NCBI GenBank assembly: GCA_014384285.1
Contig: JACNGE010000015.1
Location: 1 to 59,188 of the forward strand
Origin: Actinomycetota bacterium
Lineage (GTDB): Bacteria; Actinomycetota; Acidimicrobiia; Actinomarinales; Actinomarinaceae
Direction: 5' to 3'
DNA length: 59,188 bases
Position numbers and translations under genes: made by a program
Shown here: positions 16,511 to 25,244 of the stretch, in pieces
How the letters are laid out: every line of letters begins with the position of its first letter
Position numbering within the stretch: position 1 is the stretch's first letter
Notes under the pieces: model-generated
Seen by the model: only the letters and a program-made list of their open reading frames with translations
Database searches by the model: none
What the model was told of the DNA's origin: nothing

Positions 16511-16545
16511 TGTATAAATATACATTATTATGCATATTTATACAA
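16510..16545. promoter_or_regulatory. paired ARG-box-like operator
   Basis: Two 14-bp near-palindromes, TGTATAAATATACA (16511-16524) and TGCATATTTATACA (16531-16544), lie 20 bp apart centre to centre. The whole block is itself an inverted repeat with 12-base arms. This spacing and AT-rich symmetry fit a pair of ARG boxes bound by one ArgR hexamer. It fills the gap between cca and argR. Confidence 0.7.
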
Positions 16546-17919
16546 TCATAAATTTTTATAAATTTTTTCAGCTAACTTTATAGCCTCTTCTTTCGAAACT
16601 TCGCCTTCATTTAATCTTTGCTCATAGAGGGCTTTCATTATTTTCCCTACTTCCGGTCCCGGTTCAATCTTAAATAACTCCATCACATCATCACCTGAAA
16701 TAGGTGGCCTAAGGTTTGAAAGTTCTTCTTTTTCTTTAACTTCAGCAATTCTTTCTTCCATTTCATCAAGATATTTATTAATTTCATCGTATTTTTTTTG
16801 ATTTTTTGTGGTTATATCTGCTCTTACCAATTCATTTAGCTCATCTAATAAGTCGCCTGAATCAACTATATATCTCCTTACTGCTGAATCTGTCCATCCC
16901 ATTTTAAAAGTGTGGGGTCGAAGATGGTTTTCTACAAGTTGACATATATCTTGAACTTCTTTTTTGCTAAATTTTAATCTTTTCAAAATTTGCTCTGACA
17001 TCCTAGCTCCAACTACTTCGTGGTGTCTAAAATGTACTTTTCCATTCTCAATACCTTTTGTTTTTGGTTTTCCGATATCGTGTAACAATGCAGCAAATCT
17101 GGAGGTTACATTTGGAGAAACTCTTTCAACAACGGTTAATGTGTGTTCATAAACATCTTTATGGTGATGATTTGGGTCTACCTCTATTTTTAACAAATCC
17201 AGCTCTGGCATAATTTTATTACTTAAGCCACTCTCAACAAATGCTCTAATTGCTAATGTTGGATTCTTTCCGGTTAGTAATTTAATTAATTCATCTCTTA
17301 CTCTTTCACTACTAACTATTTCTATTCTTTCAACATTTTCTTTAATAGCTGCAAATGTATCACTATCTGGAGTAAACCCATGTGAACTAATAAATCTACA
17401 TGCTCTAAGCATTCTTAGTGGGTCATCCGAAAATGAAATATCAGCTGAAAGTGGGGTGGATATAGTTCCTTGTGAAAGATCTTTAAGTCCTCCGTATGGG
17501 TCAATCAACTCATTTTGTAAGATATTATAAGCTATAGAGTTAACTGTAAAATCTCTTCTTTTTAAATCTTCTTCAAGGCTGGTTGAGTTTATGATTTCTG
17601 GCTTTCTTGAAGTTTGTTCATAAGAGTCTTCACGAAAAGTTGTAATGTGAAGAGATAGATCTTCGTAGATGGCTTCAATAGTTCCAAAAGCTTTTCCGAT
17701 TTCAGTGGTTTTGTATTTATTTTCTTTTAAAAGTTTTAATGACTGATCTGTTGTTGCATTAGTTGTGAAGTCAAAGTCTGAGGTTGCGATATCAAGTATA
17801 CCGTCTCTGACTGCGCCACCCACTAGGTAAAATTCATAGCCTGCATTCCCGTAAATAGTTGCTACGTCAACTAAAAATGGGTTTTCCTTTAAAACTTTTA
17901 ACAATGTTGTTGGTACCAT
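16546..17919 (-). CDS. cca: CCA tRNA nucleotidyltransferase / poly(A)-polymerase family with HD domain
   Basis: This 457-residue protein adds or repairs the 3' CCA of tRNAs. The nucleotidyltransferase head shows LVGGAVRDG (about residues 31-39) and DFDF (metal Asp pair). The RRDFTVNSIAYN and DDPLRMLRACRF motifs bind nucleotide and template. A C-terminal HD phosphohydrolase domain begins near FAALLHDIGKPKT (about residue 276). The same gene, divergent from a nudix gene, stands at this place in mycobacterial origins. The tRNA-Ile at the window edge has no encoded CCA, consistent with a need for this enzyme. Confidence 0.94.
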   Translation of the reverse strand: MVPTTLLKVLKENPFLVDVATIYGNAGYEFYLVGGAVRDGILDIATSDFDFTTNATTDQSLKLLKENKYKTTEIGKAFGTIEAIYEDLSLHITTFREDSYEQTSRKPEIINSTSLEEDLKRRDFTVNSIAYNILQNELIDPYGGLKDLSQGTISTPLSADISFSDDPLRMLRACRFISSHGFTPDSDTFAAIKENVERIEIVSSERVRDELIKLLTGKNPTLAIRAFVESGLSNKIMPELDLLKIEVDPNHHHKDVYEHTLTVVERVSPNVTSRFAALLHDIGKPKTKGIENGKVHFRHHEVVGARMSEQILKRLKFSKKEVQDICQLVENHLRPHTFKMGWTDSAVRRYIVDSGDLLDELNELVRADITTKNQKKYDEINKYLDEMEERIAEVKEKEELSNLRPPISGDDVMELFKIEPGPEVGKIMKALYEQRLNEGEVSKEEAIKLAEKIYKNL

Positions 17920-17955
17920 ATTGTTAGCTTAGAAGAAGAATGGAAACTATACAGT

Positions 17956-18378
17956 ATGAATTCAAAAGTTGATTTTGCCGCAGGAGGGATTGTTTTTTAT
18001 AACAATTTGATAGTAATTGTAAAAAATAAAAGACATGGTGAAGATAGTGATAACAGTTTTTGGGGGTACCCAAAAGGACACCTTGAAGATGGAGAAAAAC
18101 CATCAGATGCAGCTCTACGTGAAGTGTACGAAGAAACTGGATTCAAAGTAAAACTTGCTAATGATACTCCTATTGCTGAATCAAGATATGAAATAACTTT
18201 AGAAAATGAAGTAATTAATAAAACTGTATGGTTTTATGAAATGGAAGTTATTAAAGCTTTTGATAAAGAACCAGATAATGAGATTGATGAACTTGCCGTT
18301 CTTGGTTATGAAGATGCTTTAAAATTATTAACCTTTGAAGAAGATAAAAAGATTTTAAAATATGTATTCAACAAATGA
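17956..18378 (+). CDS. NUDIX hydrolase (MutT family)
   Basis: The 140-residue protein contains a complete Nudix box, GHLEDGEKPSDAALREVYEE plus TG (about residues 41-62), with all catalytic Glu residues. It hydrolyses a nucleoside diphosphate linked to another group. It occupies the position of mycobacterial mutT4, divergent from cca. The substrate (oxidised nucleotide, Ap4A or other) cannot be decided. The last 17 bases overlap the GNAT gene. Confidence 0.92.
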   Translation: MNSKVDFAAGGIVFYNNLIVIVKNKRHGEDSDNSFWGYPKGHLEDGEKPSDAALREVYEETGFKVKLANDTPIAESRYEITLENEVINKTVWFYEMEVIKAFDKEPDNEIDELAVLGYEDALKLLTFEEDKKILKYVFNK

Positions 18379-19069
18379 AAAAAAAATAAATTACTCAATT
18401 AACGGATCATTCTATACAAGAAAATGGAATGACTATATTCCATATATTTATTTTGAAAAAATTTACGGGGGTCATGGGCTGTTAAAAAAAGCGGTGTATT
18501 TCGCAAAACAAAATGATGTGATGTTTCACTCCTCAATGATAAAAGAAAACCAAGTTGAATCTTGGGAATCAGCTGGTTGGAAAACACATAAAAAATTATA
18601 TGTTTGTGATCAGAATCTAAAATATCTTTCTTTGGACAATTTTGACAATTCAGATAACATATCTCAAAAAAAATTAGAAGTTAGTGATTTTTCTTATTTA
18701 CTAGATTTAGATAAAAATATTTTTGATACGTATTGGAGAAACTCCAATTCATCTTTTCACGAAACTCTTAAAAGTTGTGTAAATAATTATCTTTTTGTTC
18801 AGAAAAATAGAGAGAAGTTAATTGGATATGCGATTTTAGGAGAGACTAGAAATCTTTCATACCTGCAGCGAATAGGTGTTGATAAAAATTTTCAGAGACA
18901 AGGTTTTGGTAAAAAGCTTCTTCAGCAAGTTCTGATTTTTGCAAAAAGAAAGAAATTTTTTACTATGAAACTAAACACTCAAGAAACAAATGAATTAGCT
19001 TTGAGTCTCTATAAAAAGCATGGTTTTATAGTTCAACAAAAGAACTTAGTAATTATGAAAAGTGAATGA
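18362..19069 (+). CDS. GNAT-family N-acetyltransferase
   Basis: The 235-residue protein has a C-terminal GNAT domain. RIGVDKNFQRQGFGKKLL (about residues 169-186) is motif A, the acetyl-CoA pyrophosphate loop (Q/R-x-x-G-x-G/A), and ELALSLYKKHGF is motif B. The N-terminal 130 residues resemble a diverged second GNAT repeat. Many origin-linked Actinobacteria have mviN/murJ and other genes here; this window shows only this acetyltransferase. It overlaps the nudix gene, so they are probably translated together. The substrate is unknown. Confidence 0.82.
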   Translation: MYSTNEKKINYSINGSFYTRKWNDYIPYIYFEKIYGGHGLLKKAVYFAKQNDVMFHSSMIKENQVESWESAGWKTHKKLYVCDQNLKYLSLDNFDNSDNISQKKLEVSDFSYLLDLDKNIFDTYWRNSNSSFHETLKSCVNNYLFVQKNREKLIGYAILGETRNLSYLQRIGVDKNFQRQGFGKKLLQQVLIFAKRKKFFTMKLNTQETNELALSLYKKHGFIVQQKNLVIMKSE

Positions 19070-19129
19070 AAGAATTTCTTAAGGTATAAAGTTGGTAAAG
19101 AATAAATCCAAATAGCTTATTATTAGATA

Positions 19130-19417
19130 ATGGAAGAAGATAAATTTTTAGATACATTTGAAAATCTAATAAAAACCATAAAAGATTTGATAGTAAAGCC
19201 CGTAAAAAGGTTTACTGGGTTTGCAAGCCTTGGGTTGCTATTAATAGTTTTATTATTAACCGCTCTCGTGTTTTTATTTATGGGTGTTCTTAAAATTATG
19301 CAGGGATTGGGTGTACTCATTGGAGTTAATCCAACAGGATTTGCACTATCTGCACTAGGTATAGTTTTTTTAGTTTTATCATTAAACAATTACAGAAAGA
19401 AGAATAAAAATGCATGA
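19130..19417 (+). CDS. small two-helix membrane protein
   Basis: The 95-residue product begins with an acidic/basic amphipathic segment (MEEDKFLDTFENLIKTIKDL). Two hydrophobic helices follow (about 28-55 and 65-83), then a basic tail YRKKNKNA. The layout resembles phage-holin-like or PspC-adjacent small membrane proteins, but I recognise no specific family. Its stop overlaps the trxB start by 8 bases, so it is coupled to trxB. Confidence 0.7.
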   Translation: MEEDKFLDTFENLIKTIKDLIVKPVKRFTGFASLGLLLIVLLLTALVFLFMGVLKIMQGLGVLIGVNPTGFALSALGIVFLVLSLNNYRKKNKNA

Positions 19418-20324
19418 AATAGCGATTATAGGTTCTGGCCCAGCTGGATACACAGCTGGCATTTATGCTGGAAGAGCAAACTTGAGCCCTGTTTTATTTG
19501 AAGGTTTAGAGTCTGGAGGCCAATTAATGCTTACAACAGATGTGGAAAACTATCCCGGATTTGAAGAAGGCATAATGGGTCCTGAATTAATGCAGGTATT
19601 CAAAAAACAAGCTCAAAGATTTGGAACAGAAATTAAAACAGAGATCGTCGACTCAATTGAAAAAATTGATGGTGGCTTCCTTTTGAAAAGTTCAAAAGAT
19701 AATTATGAATTTAAATCTGTTGTTATAAGTACAGGTGCTTCAGCAAAGTGGTTGGGAGTACCTGGAGAGAAAGAACTCCAAGGGTACGGGGTTTCTGCTT
19801 GCGCAACTTGTGATGGGTTTTTCTTCAAAGACCTTGAGGTTATAGTTGTTGGTGGTGGTGATTCAGCAATGGAGGAAGCTCTTTTCTTAACAAAGTTTGC
19901 AAAAAAAGTTCACATCGTTCACAGAAGAGATTCTTTCAGAGCAAGTAAAATAATGCAAGATAGGGTTTTGGCTCACGAAAAAATAAATGTTTTATGGAAT
20001 AAAGAAATTACTGAAATTAATGGAGATAAAAAAGTTTCTTCGGTAACTATTAAGAATATTGAGAGTGGTACCGAGGAAAACGTTGATATCGACGGTGTTT
20101 TTCTAGCGATAGGGCACACACCTAACGTTTCTTTTCTTGATGGAATGATTGAATTAGATGAAAAAGGATATATAAAAACAGGTTTTACAAGCGATACTAG
20201 TACATCTGTACCAGGTATTTTTGCTGCTGGAGATGTGGCAGATTCTGTTTATAGACAAGCAATCACCGCTGCGGGAACTGGTTGTCAAGCAGCAATAGAC
20301 GCTGAAAGATGGCTTGACAATTAG
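19410..20324 (+). CDS. trxB: thioredoxin reductase
   Basis: This 304-residue FAD/NADPH enzyme reduces thioredoxin. GSGPAGYTAGIYAGRA at residues 8-23 is the FAD site, CATC (Cys131/Cys134) in SACATCDGFFF is the redox centre, VVGGGDSAMEEA binds NADPH, and GIFAAGDVAD is the second FAD motif. Position next to a cwlM-like gene and parB matches other Actinobacteria, but the thioredoxin gene usually found between trxB and cwlM is absent here. Confidence 0.97.
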   Translation: MHEIAIIGSGPAGYTAGIYAGRANLSPVLFEGLESGGQLMLTTDVENYPGFEEGIMGPELMQVFKKQAQRFGTEIKTEIVDSIEKIDGGFLLKSSKDNYEFKSVVISTGASAKWLGVPGEKELQGYGVSACATCDGFFFKDLEVIVVGGGDSAMEEALFLTKFAKKVHIVHRRDSFRASKIMQDRVLAHEKINVLWNKEITEINGDKKVSSVTIKNIESGTEENVDIDGVFLAIGHTPNVSFLDGMIELDEKGYIKTGFTSDTSTSVPGIFAAGDVADSVYRQAITAAGTGCQAAIDAERWLDN

Positions 20325-21264
20325 TCTTGATGTTCTGACTCTACTAAAGAGTTTGTCTGATGTAGAGATAAAAGATCTTCGAGACAAATTAATTCATGCT
20401 GGATACTCATCAACAGAAAATTTAAATGAATTAGTATCGATTGTTTTGTTATTCATAGATGACAAAAATTTAAGATCTTTAAATAATAAAGAAGATCTTT
20501 GGGCTGAACTAGTTAACAGTGGCTACAAGCTAGGAGATAGAATATTAAACCTAAGTGAACCAAAACTATATGGTGCTGATATTGAAGAACTTCAGGAGCT
20601 TTTGTCGAGACTTGGATTTTACTCAGAACCAATAAACGGTGTTTTCACCAAAACAGTTGCGGACTCTGTTGTAAAATTTCAAGAAAACAGAGGTCTGTCC
20701 GTTGATGGAAATGTTGGCCTAGGAACAGTACAAGAAATTAGAAAACTAATCCGACCCAACTTAAGTACATCTTTAAATGAAGCAATTAAAACAATATCTC
20801 CTAATTTACATACGACAACAATTGGCTACACGGCATGTTTTAACTTTCCAAATGATGAGGAGTATTCGGAACAGATAGAAACATATGAAGCTACAAAAGA
20901 AATTTGCATAGAAAACAACATTATTGCTTCTTTTGCTTCAGAAGTTGGACAAGAAGTTAAAGAAGAAAATATTATAAAATATGTTAATAAACTTCAACCA
21001 ACACTATTTGTATCCTTCAAAAAATCAGACGAAGAATCAATTTGTTATTTTAAGGGAAGTTTTTCCGAGAGCATAATTGGGAAAAGTTTGGCTGACCAGG
21101 TTGCTAAAGAAGTGGGGTTACAAAGTCAGGGGAAGTCCCATAGTTTATTAAAGAATACAAAATCTGTTTCTTTGGTAATATTTGGTAAATATTACCAAAG
21201 AGAAGAAATCGAACATATATTAAGTCCTTTATTAAATAACTTAAATATCAGGTTTGAAAGCTAA
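20314..21264 (+). CDS. CwlM-like protein: peptidoglycan-binding domain plus degenerate amidase domain
   Basis: The start is TTG at 20314, overlapping the trxB stop. Residues about 1-70 look like a degraded peptidoglycan-binding repeat. Residues about 88-150 (ADIEELQELLSRLGFYSEPI...SVDGNVGLGTVQEI) are a clear PG_binding_1 repeat. The C-terminal half has amidase_3 length and rhythm but lacks the expected zinc His/Glu set: the usual SLHxN strand reads LFVSFKKSDEES. Gene order trxB-cwlM-parB and the YKLG...LYGADIEELQ linker match mycobacterial CwlM, a non-enzymatic activator of MurA. A regulatory cell-wall role is therefore inferred. Confidence 0.75.
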   Translation: MTISLDVLTLLKSLSDVEIKDLRDKLIHAGYSSTENLNELVSIVLLFIDDKNLRSLNNKEDLWAELVNSGYKLGDRILNLSEPKLYGADIEELQELLSRLGFYSEPINGVFTKTVADSVVKFQENRGLSVDGNVGLGTVQEIRKLIRPNLSTSLNEAIKTISPNLHTTTIGYTACFNFPNDEEYSEQIETYEATKEICIENNIIASFASEVGQEVKEENIIKYVNKLQPTLFVSFKKSDEESICYFKGSFSESIIGKSLADQVAKEVGLQSQGKSHSLLKNTKSVSLVIFGKYYQREEIEHILSPLLNNLNIRFES

Positions 21265-22061
21265 TCTATTTTCTCAACAAAATTTTTTAGAGATTCTGTC
21301 GAGTTAAAATTCAAAATAACTTTATACTTGCCTTTTTTTGTTTGCACTTCGGCTTTTGACCCAGTCTTGTCTTCAAAGTAATTTTTGTAAAACAATGTGG
21401 TTTCCTCTGAGCTTGGTTCTGATGAGTTTATTTCTCTGACTTTATTTTCAACTTGTCGACTTGATAAGTTTAAAAGTTTAATCTCTTCTAATATGTTTTC
21501 CTGAATTTCATGGGGAAGGTTAATTAGTGGCCTGACCTGGCCCATGGATACATCATTTATTTTAAGAGAATTTATGACCTTATCTGAAAGTTTAGAAAGC
21601 CTTAGTGAGTTAGAAACATAAGACCGGCTTTTGCCAACTAAGAGACCTATTTCTTTTGGATCAAGTTTATGTGTGTCTGAAAGTTGTTTAAAGCCCAAGG
21701 ACTCATCCATTGCATTTAGTTGAGCTCTTTGTATGTTTTCTACAAGCCCGATAACCGCGGCATCTCTTGTGCTGACGTCTTTTATTAGGCAGGGTATTTT
21801 TTTGAGATTTGCAATTTTTGAAGCTCTAAGGCGTCTTTCTCCAGCAATTAATTCATATTTATTAGTTGATATTTCTTGAACAATCAATGGCTGAAGGATT
21901 CCGTTCTTCCGAATAGAATCAGCAAGCTCGCTTAATTTTGAATCATTAAAATCAGTTCTTGCCTGAGAAGAACTTTCATGTATAAATCCAATCTCAATTT
22001 CAGTAGCTTTGAACTCTCTTACATTAGTGTCTGTTATCAGAGAACTCAGTGATCTCTTCAT
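21261..22061 (-). CDS. parB: chromosome partition protein ParB
   Basis: The product of about 266 residues binds parS and spreads as a CTP-dependent clamp. The start at 22061 (MKRSLSSLITDTN) matches the usual ParB opening M-x-R-GL-x-x-LI better than an in-frame ATG at 22070. Motifs are SIRKNGILQPLIVQ, the CTP-binding region ELIAGERRLRASK (about residues 75-88), and VENIQRAQLNAMDE, followed by the helix-turn-helix IGLLVGKSRSYVSNSLRL. The gene overlaps the end of parA by 38 bases. A parS site lies upstream in rsmG. Confidence 0.95.
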   Translation of the reverse strand: MKRSLSSLITDTNVREFKATEIEIGFIHESSSQARTDFNDSKLSELADSIRKNGILQPLIVQEISTNKYELIAGERRLRASKIANLKKIPCLIKDVSTRDAAVIGLVENIQRAQLNAMDESLGFKQLSDTHKLDPKEIGLLVGKSRSYVSNSLRLSKLSDKVINSLKINDVSMGQVRPLINLPHEIQENILEEIKLLNLSSRQVENKVREINSSEPSSEETTLFYKNYFEDKTGSKAEVQTKKGKYKVILNFNSTESLKNFVEKID

Positions 22062-22815
22062 GTATACCAACTTTCTTTAATATTTCTTTAGCTAATTCTA
22101 TATATTCTATTTTTGACCTACTCTCATCTTTAAAATCAACCACAGTTTTAGCATAAAATGGTCCGTCAGCAATTTCTGCTGTTTGAGAAATTTTTGTCAT
22201 TAGTAATTTATCTGATAGTAAATATTCAAGTTCTGATACAAATTCTGTATAGCTGCTCCTTCTTTTATCAATTTGGTTTAAAAGAACTCCTAAAAATAAT
22301 GGGTTTGCATTATGTATTGTCGCTATTGTTTTTTTAGCAAATTCCATAGCTTGAGCTACCCCTTCTACAGCTAAAAATTCTGGTTTAGCTGGTATTAAAT
22401 AATAATCTGATACTGATAAAGCTTCTTGTACTAGAGAACTCATCGTGGGTGGGGTGTCTATCATTATTACTTCATAATCGTTGAGAGTTTCATTTCGAAA
22501 TGCTTGTTGTAGTTTTGACCCACCAATTATTTTTTCCTCGTTAAATTTAGAAATATTTGTATTTGAGCTAAGTATGTCAAGATTTTCGGTAATTTTTCCT
22601 GGATTTATGACTGTTTTTTTTTCAAGTAAGTCTATAGCATCAGAGTATGTTCCAGAGGTTTTGTCATAATTTAAGTAAGTTGATACATTACCTTGGGGAT
22701 CTAAGTCTATGATGAGTGTCTTTATTCCAAAACTTGAAAAAATAGACGCTAAATTAACCGCAGCAGTTGTCTTACCAACTCCCCCTTTTTGGCAAATTAT
22801 GGATATTGTTTTCAC
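22024..22815 (-). CDS. parA: chromosome partition ATPase ParA (Soj)
   Basis: The 263-residue protein has the deviant Walker A QKGGVGKTTAAVNLA (residues 9-23), Walker A' DLDPQGNVSTYL and Walker B VIMIDTPPTMSSL. ParA-ATP coats DNA and is released by ParB to move the origins. It lacks the long N-terminal extension of some chromosomal ParAs. It starts within 4 bases of the end of rsmG and overlaps parB, so the three genes form one operon. Confidence 0.96.
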   Translation of the reverse strand: MKTISIICQKGGVGKTTAAVNLASIFSSFGIKTLIIDLDPQGNVSTYLNYDKTSGTYSDAIDLLEKKTVINPGKITENLDILSSNTNISKFNEEKIIGGSKLQQAFRNETLNDYEVIMIDTPPTMSSLVQEALSVSDYYLIPAKPEFLAVEGVAQAMEFAKKTIATIHNANPLFLGVLLNQIDKRRSSYTEFVSELEYLLSDKLLMTKISQTAEIADGPFYAKTVVDFKDESRSKIEYIELAKEILKKVGIHEEITEFSDNRH

Positions 22816-23426
22816 TTAACTGTTATAACATCAATAAATCTATATTCATTAGTATTAATAAAAAATTTTTCTTGTTTCACGTGAAACATATCATTTGAAT
22901 TATCAAAAGGCTTCGAGTTTGACGAAATAATAAAAGTATTGTTTTTACTGTTAGATAGGTTTTTTTCAAGAATTTTTATTAAATTACTTCTAGGAATATA
23001 ACACCTCATTAAAAAAGTTGTATTTTTTTTTGTTTTTAAGAGTTGTTCTGCATCTTCTTTTTTAGCATATATATTCAAAAGATTTTGGGATAGAATAAAA
23101 CGCTCTAATTCAAAAATTCTTTTTTGTTTGATGTCAATTAAATTAATATCTTTTTTAGAAACAATCCCTACAGGTACTCCTGGAATACCTCCGCCAGTAC
23201 CGAGGTCATAAATTTCGTGGCTTTCATTCTTTAAATCAAGTATTAGTTTATAGAAATAAAGAGAGTGAATTATGAACTCATCCCAGATAAATTGATCTTC
23301 TTTAGGACTAATTAAACCAGTTTTGATTCCAGTAGTAGATAACCAAGAATGGTATAAAAGTAGCTTATCTATATTTTTTTCTAAGAAATCAAGTCCCCAA
23401 TTAGGTATTTGGGGGGTAAAATTCAT
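22812..23426 (-). CDS. rsmG: 16S rRNA (guanine-N7)-methyltransferase RsmG
   Basis: This 204-residue SAM-dependent enzyme methylates G527 of 16S rRNA. The SAM loop reads YDLGTGGGIPGVPVGI (about residues 70-85), followed by DIKQKRIFELERFI and the E-x-x-xxxKT region. Near the C-terminus the codons for MFHVKQ contain a perfect parS site. The reading frame overlaps khpB by 4 bases upstream and parA by 4 bases downstream. Confidence 0.94.
   Translation of the reverse strand: MNFTPQIPNWGLDFLEKNIDKLLLYHSWLSTTGIKTGLISPKEDQFIWDEFIIHSLYFYKLILDLKNESHEIYDLGTGGGIPGVPVGIVSKKDINLIDIKQKRIFELERFILSQNLLNIYAKKEDAEQLLKTKKNTTFLMRCYIPRSNLIKILEKNLSNSKNNTFIISSNSKPFDNSNDMFHVKQEKFFINTNEYRFIDVITVK
22873..22888. other. 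parS centromere site
   Basis: The sequence TGTTTCACGTGAAACA is a perfect 16-bp palindrome and an exact match to the bacterial parS consensus TGTTnCACGTGnAACA. It lies inside rsmG about 60 bases upstream of parA and about 3 kb from the dnaA promoter region, the usual place for ParB loading. It is the only one I found in the window. Confidence 0.97.
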
Positions 23427-24214
23427 TCTTCTTCTTTTTTACTTTCTTGATCTGCACTGGGTGCAAAAACCACTGATCTATAGGGTTCTCTTCCTTCTGA
23501 GTAAGACTGTATTCCATTAATGTCAGCCACCGCATCGTGTAGTGTCTTTCTATCGACAGAATTCATAGGTTCTAGCATCACTTCTTGATGATCTTCTAAA
23601 ATTTGTTTAGTTAACCTTTCAGCATATATAGTTAATGCCTCTTTTCTTTTGACTGCATAATCTGCAACATCTAGTCTTAATCTGGTTCCTGCCCCAGTTT
23701 TTCTTTGAATAACAGTTCTAGTTAATTCATGAAGTGATCTAATTATGTTACCTTTTTCTCCGACCAAAGCTTCTGTTTGTTCGCCTTTAACAGCTACAAG
23801 TAAATTTTGATCGTCAACTTCTCCAGTAACAGAACCCTCTAATCCAAAAGAGGAAATGAGGCCCTCTAAAAACTTAATTGAAACATCTAATTGTTCTTTT
23901 GGGTCTGCTTCAACTCTTGGTTTTTTTTCATAAGACTTTTTTTTGTCAGTGCTTTTAGAATTTCTTTTATTCGGTGTGTAATTTCGAGAATTACCCTGAT
24001 TACTATTACCATTCCGTGTATTAGATTTAACACCATTTCTTACTGAAATTCTTACTAAAGCTTTAGTTCCACCAACACCAAACACACCACCTTCTGGTTC
24101 TCTTAATATGTTGATATTTGCTTGTGTTGCGTCTTCAAGACTAAGTTCTTTTAATCCAGCTTTTATAGCGTCATCAATGGTTTTTGCTTCAACTTCAACC
24201 CATTTATTAGACAT
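23423..24214 (-). CDS. khpB: RNA-binding protein KhpB (Jag/EloR)
   Basis: The 263-residue protein has a Jag-N domain (KTIDDAIKAGLKELSL, and FGVGGTKALVRI), then a low-complexity Asn/Ser/Lys linker (about 65-110), a KH domain (VKGEQTEALVGEKGNIIRSLHELT) and an R3H domain (DRKTLHDAVADINGIQSYSEGREPYRSVV, containing the R-x3-H signature). It works with KhpA as an RNA chaperone affecting cell elongation and division in Gram-positives. It overlaps yidC by one base and lies in the usual rsmG-khpB-yidC order. Confidence 0.93.
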   Translation of the reverse strand: MSNKWVEVEAKTIDDAIKAGLKELSLEDATQANINILREPEGGVFGVGGTKALVRISVRNGVKSNTRNGNSNQGNSRNYTPNKRNSKSTDKKKSYEKKPRVEADPKEQLDVSIKFLEGLISSFGLEGSVTGEVDDQNLLVAVKGEQTEALVGEKGNIIRSLHELTRTVIQRKTGAGTRLRLDVADYAVKRKEALTIYAERLTKQILEDHQEVMLEPMNSVDRKTLHDAVADINGIQSYSEGREPYRSVVFAPSADQESKKEEE

Positions 24215-25041
24215 TATTTTCTCCTTCGTTTTTTTCTGTTTTTTCGAGGATCATCCTTATCATCTTTAATTGGTGATGTTTCTGAATTATCGTTTTCCTC
24301 TTTTTGATCTTTTTTTTCAGATTTATTTTCTTGGTTTTCTTCGATTTTTACTATCAATGCCTGTTGACCAATTCTAAATATATTACCTGTGAGGAAATAT
24401 ACCACTAAACCAGACGGTAGGGTCCAAGAAATGAAACCAAAAAATAGTGGCATTATTTTACCTATCATCTGCATCTGTTGTGCTTGTGGGTTATTAGAAT
24501 TGCCAGATTTTTTTGTTAATTGACTTTGTTGGTATAAAGCTGTCAAAATAACAAATAATATTAGCACTAAATATGGAATTCTATCGATCCAGGTTTCAAT
24601 TTCTGATGCAGGAATTTGAAGATTCATGGTAAAAAATAAAATGCTTGCTTGATCACCTAGTTTAGTAAAGAGTGAGGCATCTCTGGGAATAAATTCTAGA
24701 GGTTCTCTTAATACTCTAAATAGCGCAAACCATACCGGCATTTGAATAATTAAAGGAAGGACACAACCCAGTGGATTTATGCCTTTAGTTTTATATAGTT
24801 CAGCTATTTCTTTATTTAGCTGCTCTTTGTTGTCTTTATGTTGCTTTTGTAATTTTTTTAATTCCGGTTGAATGTCTTGCATTCTTTTTGTGGATCTTGT
24901 TTGTCTCAGGGTTAGGGGAAAGATGATTATGTTTATAATTACAGTTAGAACAACTATTGAAAAACCATATGAATTAGTAAAATCATAGGAATATGATAAT
25001 AAAAATGCGATAGCGAGCGCGAATGGTTCTAAAATTGCCAA
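24214..25041 (-). CDS. yidC: membrane protein insertase YidC (Oxa1 family)
   Basis: The 275-residue insertase has the Oxa1 core: a first helix, a positively charged cytoplasmic hairpin (TLRQTRSTKRMQDIQPELK), the LPLIIQMPVWFALFRVLREP helix, and later helices including FFGFISWTLPSGLVVYFLTGN. The C-terminal tail (about 240-275) is highly charged and basic, as in Gram-positive YidC proteins that contact ribosomes. It lacks the large periplasmic domain of proteobacterial YidC. It overlaps yidD by 13 bases. Confidence 0.95.
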   Translation of the reverse strand: MAILEPFALAIAFLLSYSYDFTNSYGFSIVVLTVIINIIIFPLTLRQTRSTKRMQDIQPELKKLQKQHKDNKEQLNKEIAELYKTKGINPLGCVLPLIIQMPVWFALFRVLREPLEFIPRDASLFTKLGDQASILFFTMNLQIPASEIETWIDRIPYLVLILFVILTALYQQSQLTKKSGNSNNPQAQQMQMIGKIMPLFFGFISWTLPSGLVVYFLTGNIFRIGQQALIVKIEENQENKSEKKDQKEENDNSETSPIKDDKDDPRKNRKKRRRK

Positions 25042-25244
25042 TTTTTACCAAATTTCAAATATAAAGGATTACAAATAAATATTCTCTTAAATATTGTTGG
25101 TATTGTATATAAAAATCCTTTATTTTGAATAGAATTTTTTATTACATGACCACATGATGGATAGTACAAGCAATTACCTTGTCCAAAACCAAAAAAGTTA
25201 AGTATTGATCTAATTGTTATATAAAAAAATGTTGAAATTTTCAT
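25029..25244 (-). CDS. yidD: membrane protein insertion efficiency factor YidD
   Basis: This 71-residue protein shows the family core LYYPSCGHVIKNSIQNKGFL followed by FKRIFICNPLY, which correspond to the family's P-S-C and R-C-x-P motifs. It ends sooner than most homologues and lacks the C-terminal GG-x-DPVP. An amphipathic N-terminus (FFYITIRSILNFFGFGQ) anchors it to the membrane. It sits between rnpA and yidC, its usual position. Confidence 0.88.
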   Translation of the reverse strand: MKISTFFYITIRSILNFFGFGQGNCLYYPSCGHVIKNSIQNKGFLYTIPTIFKRIFICNPLYLKFGKNWQF

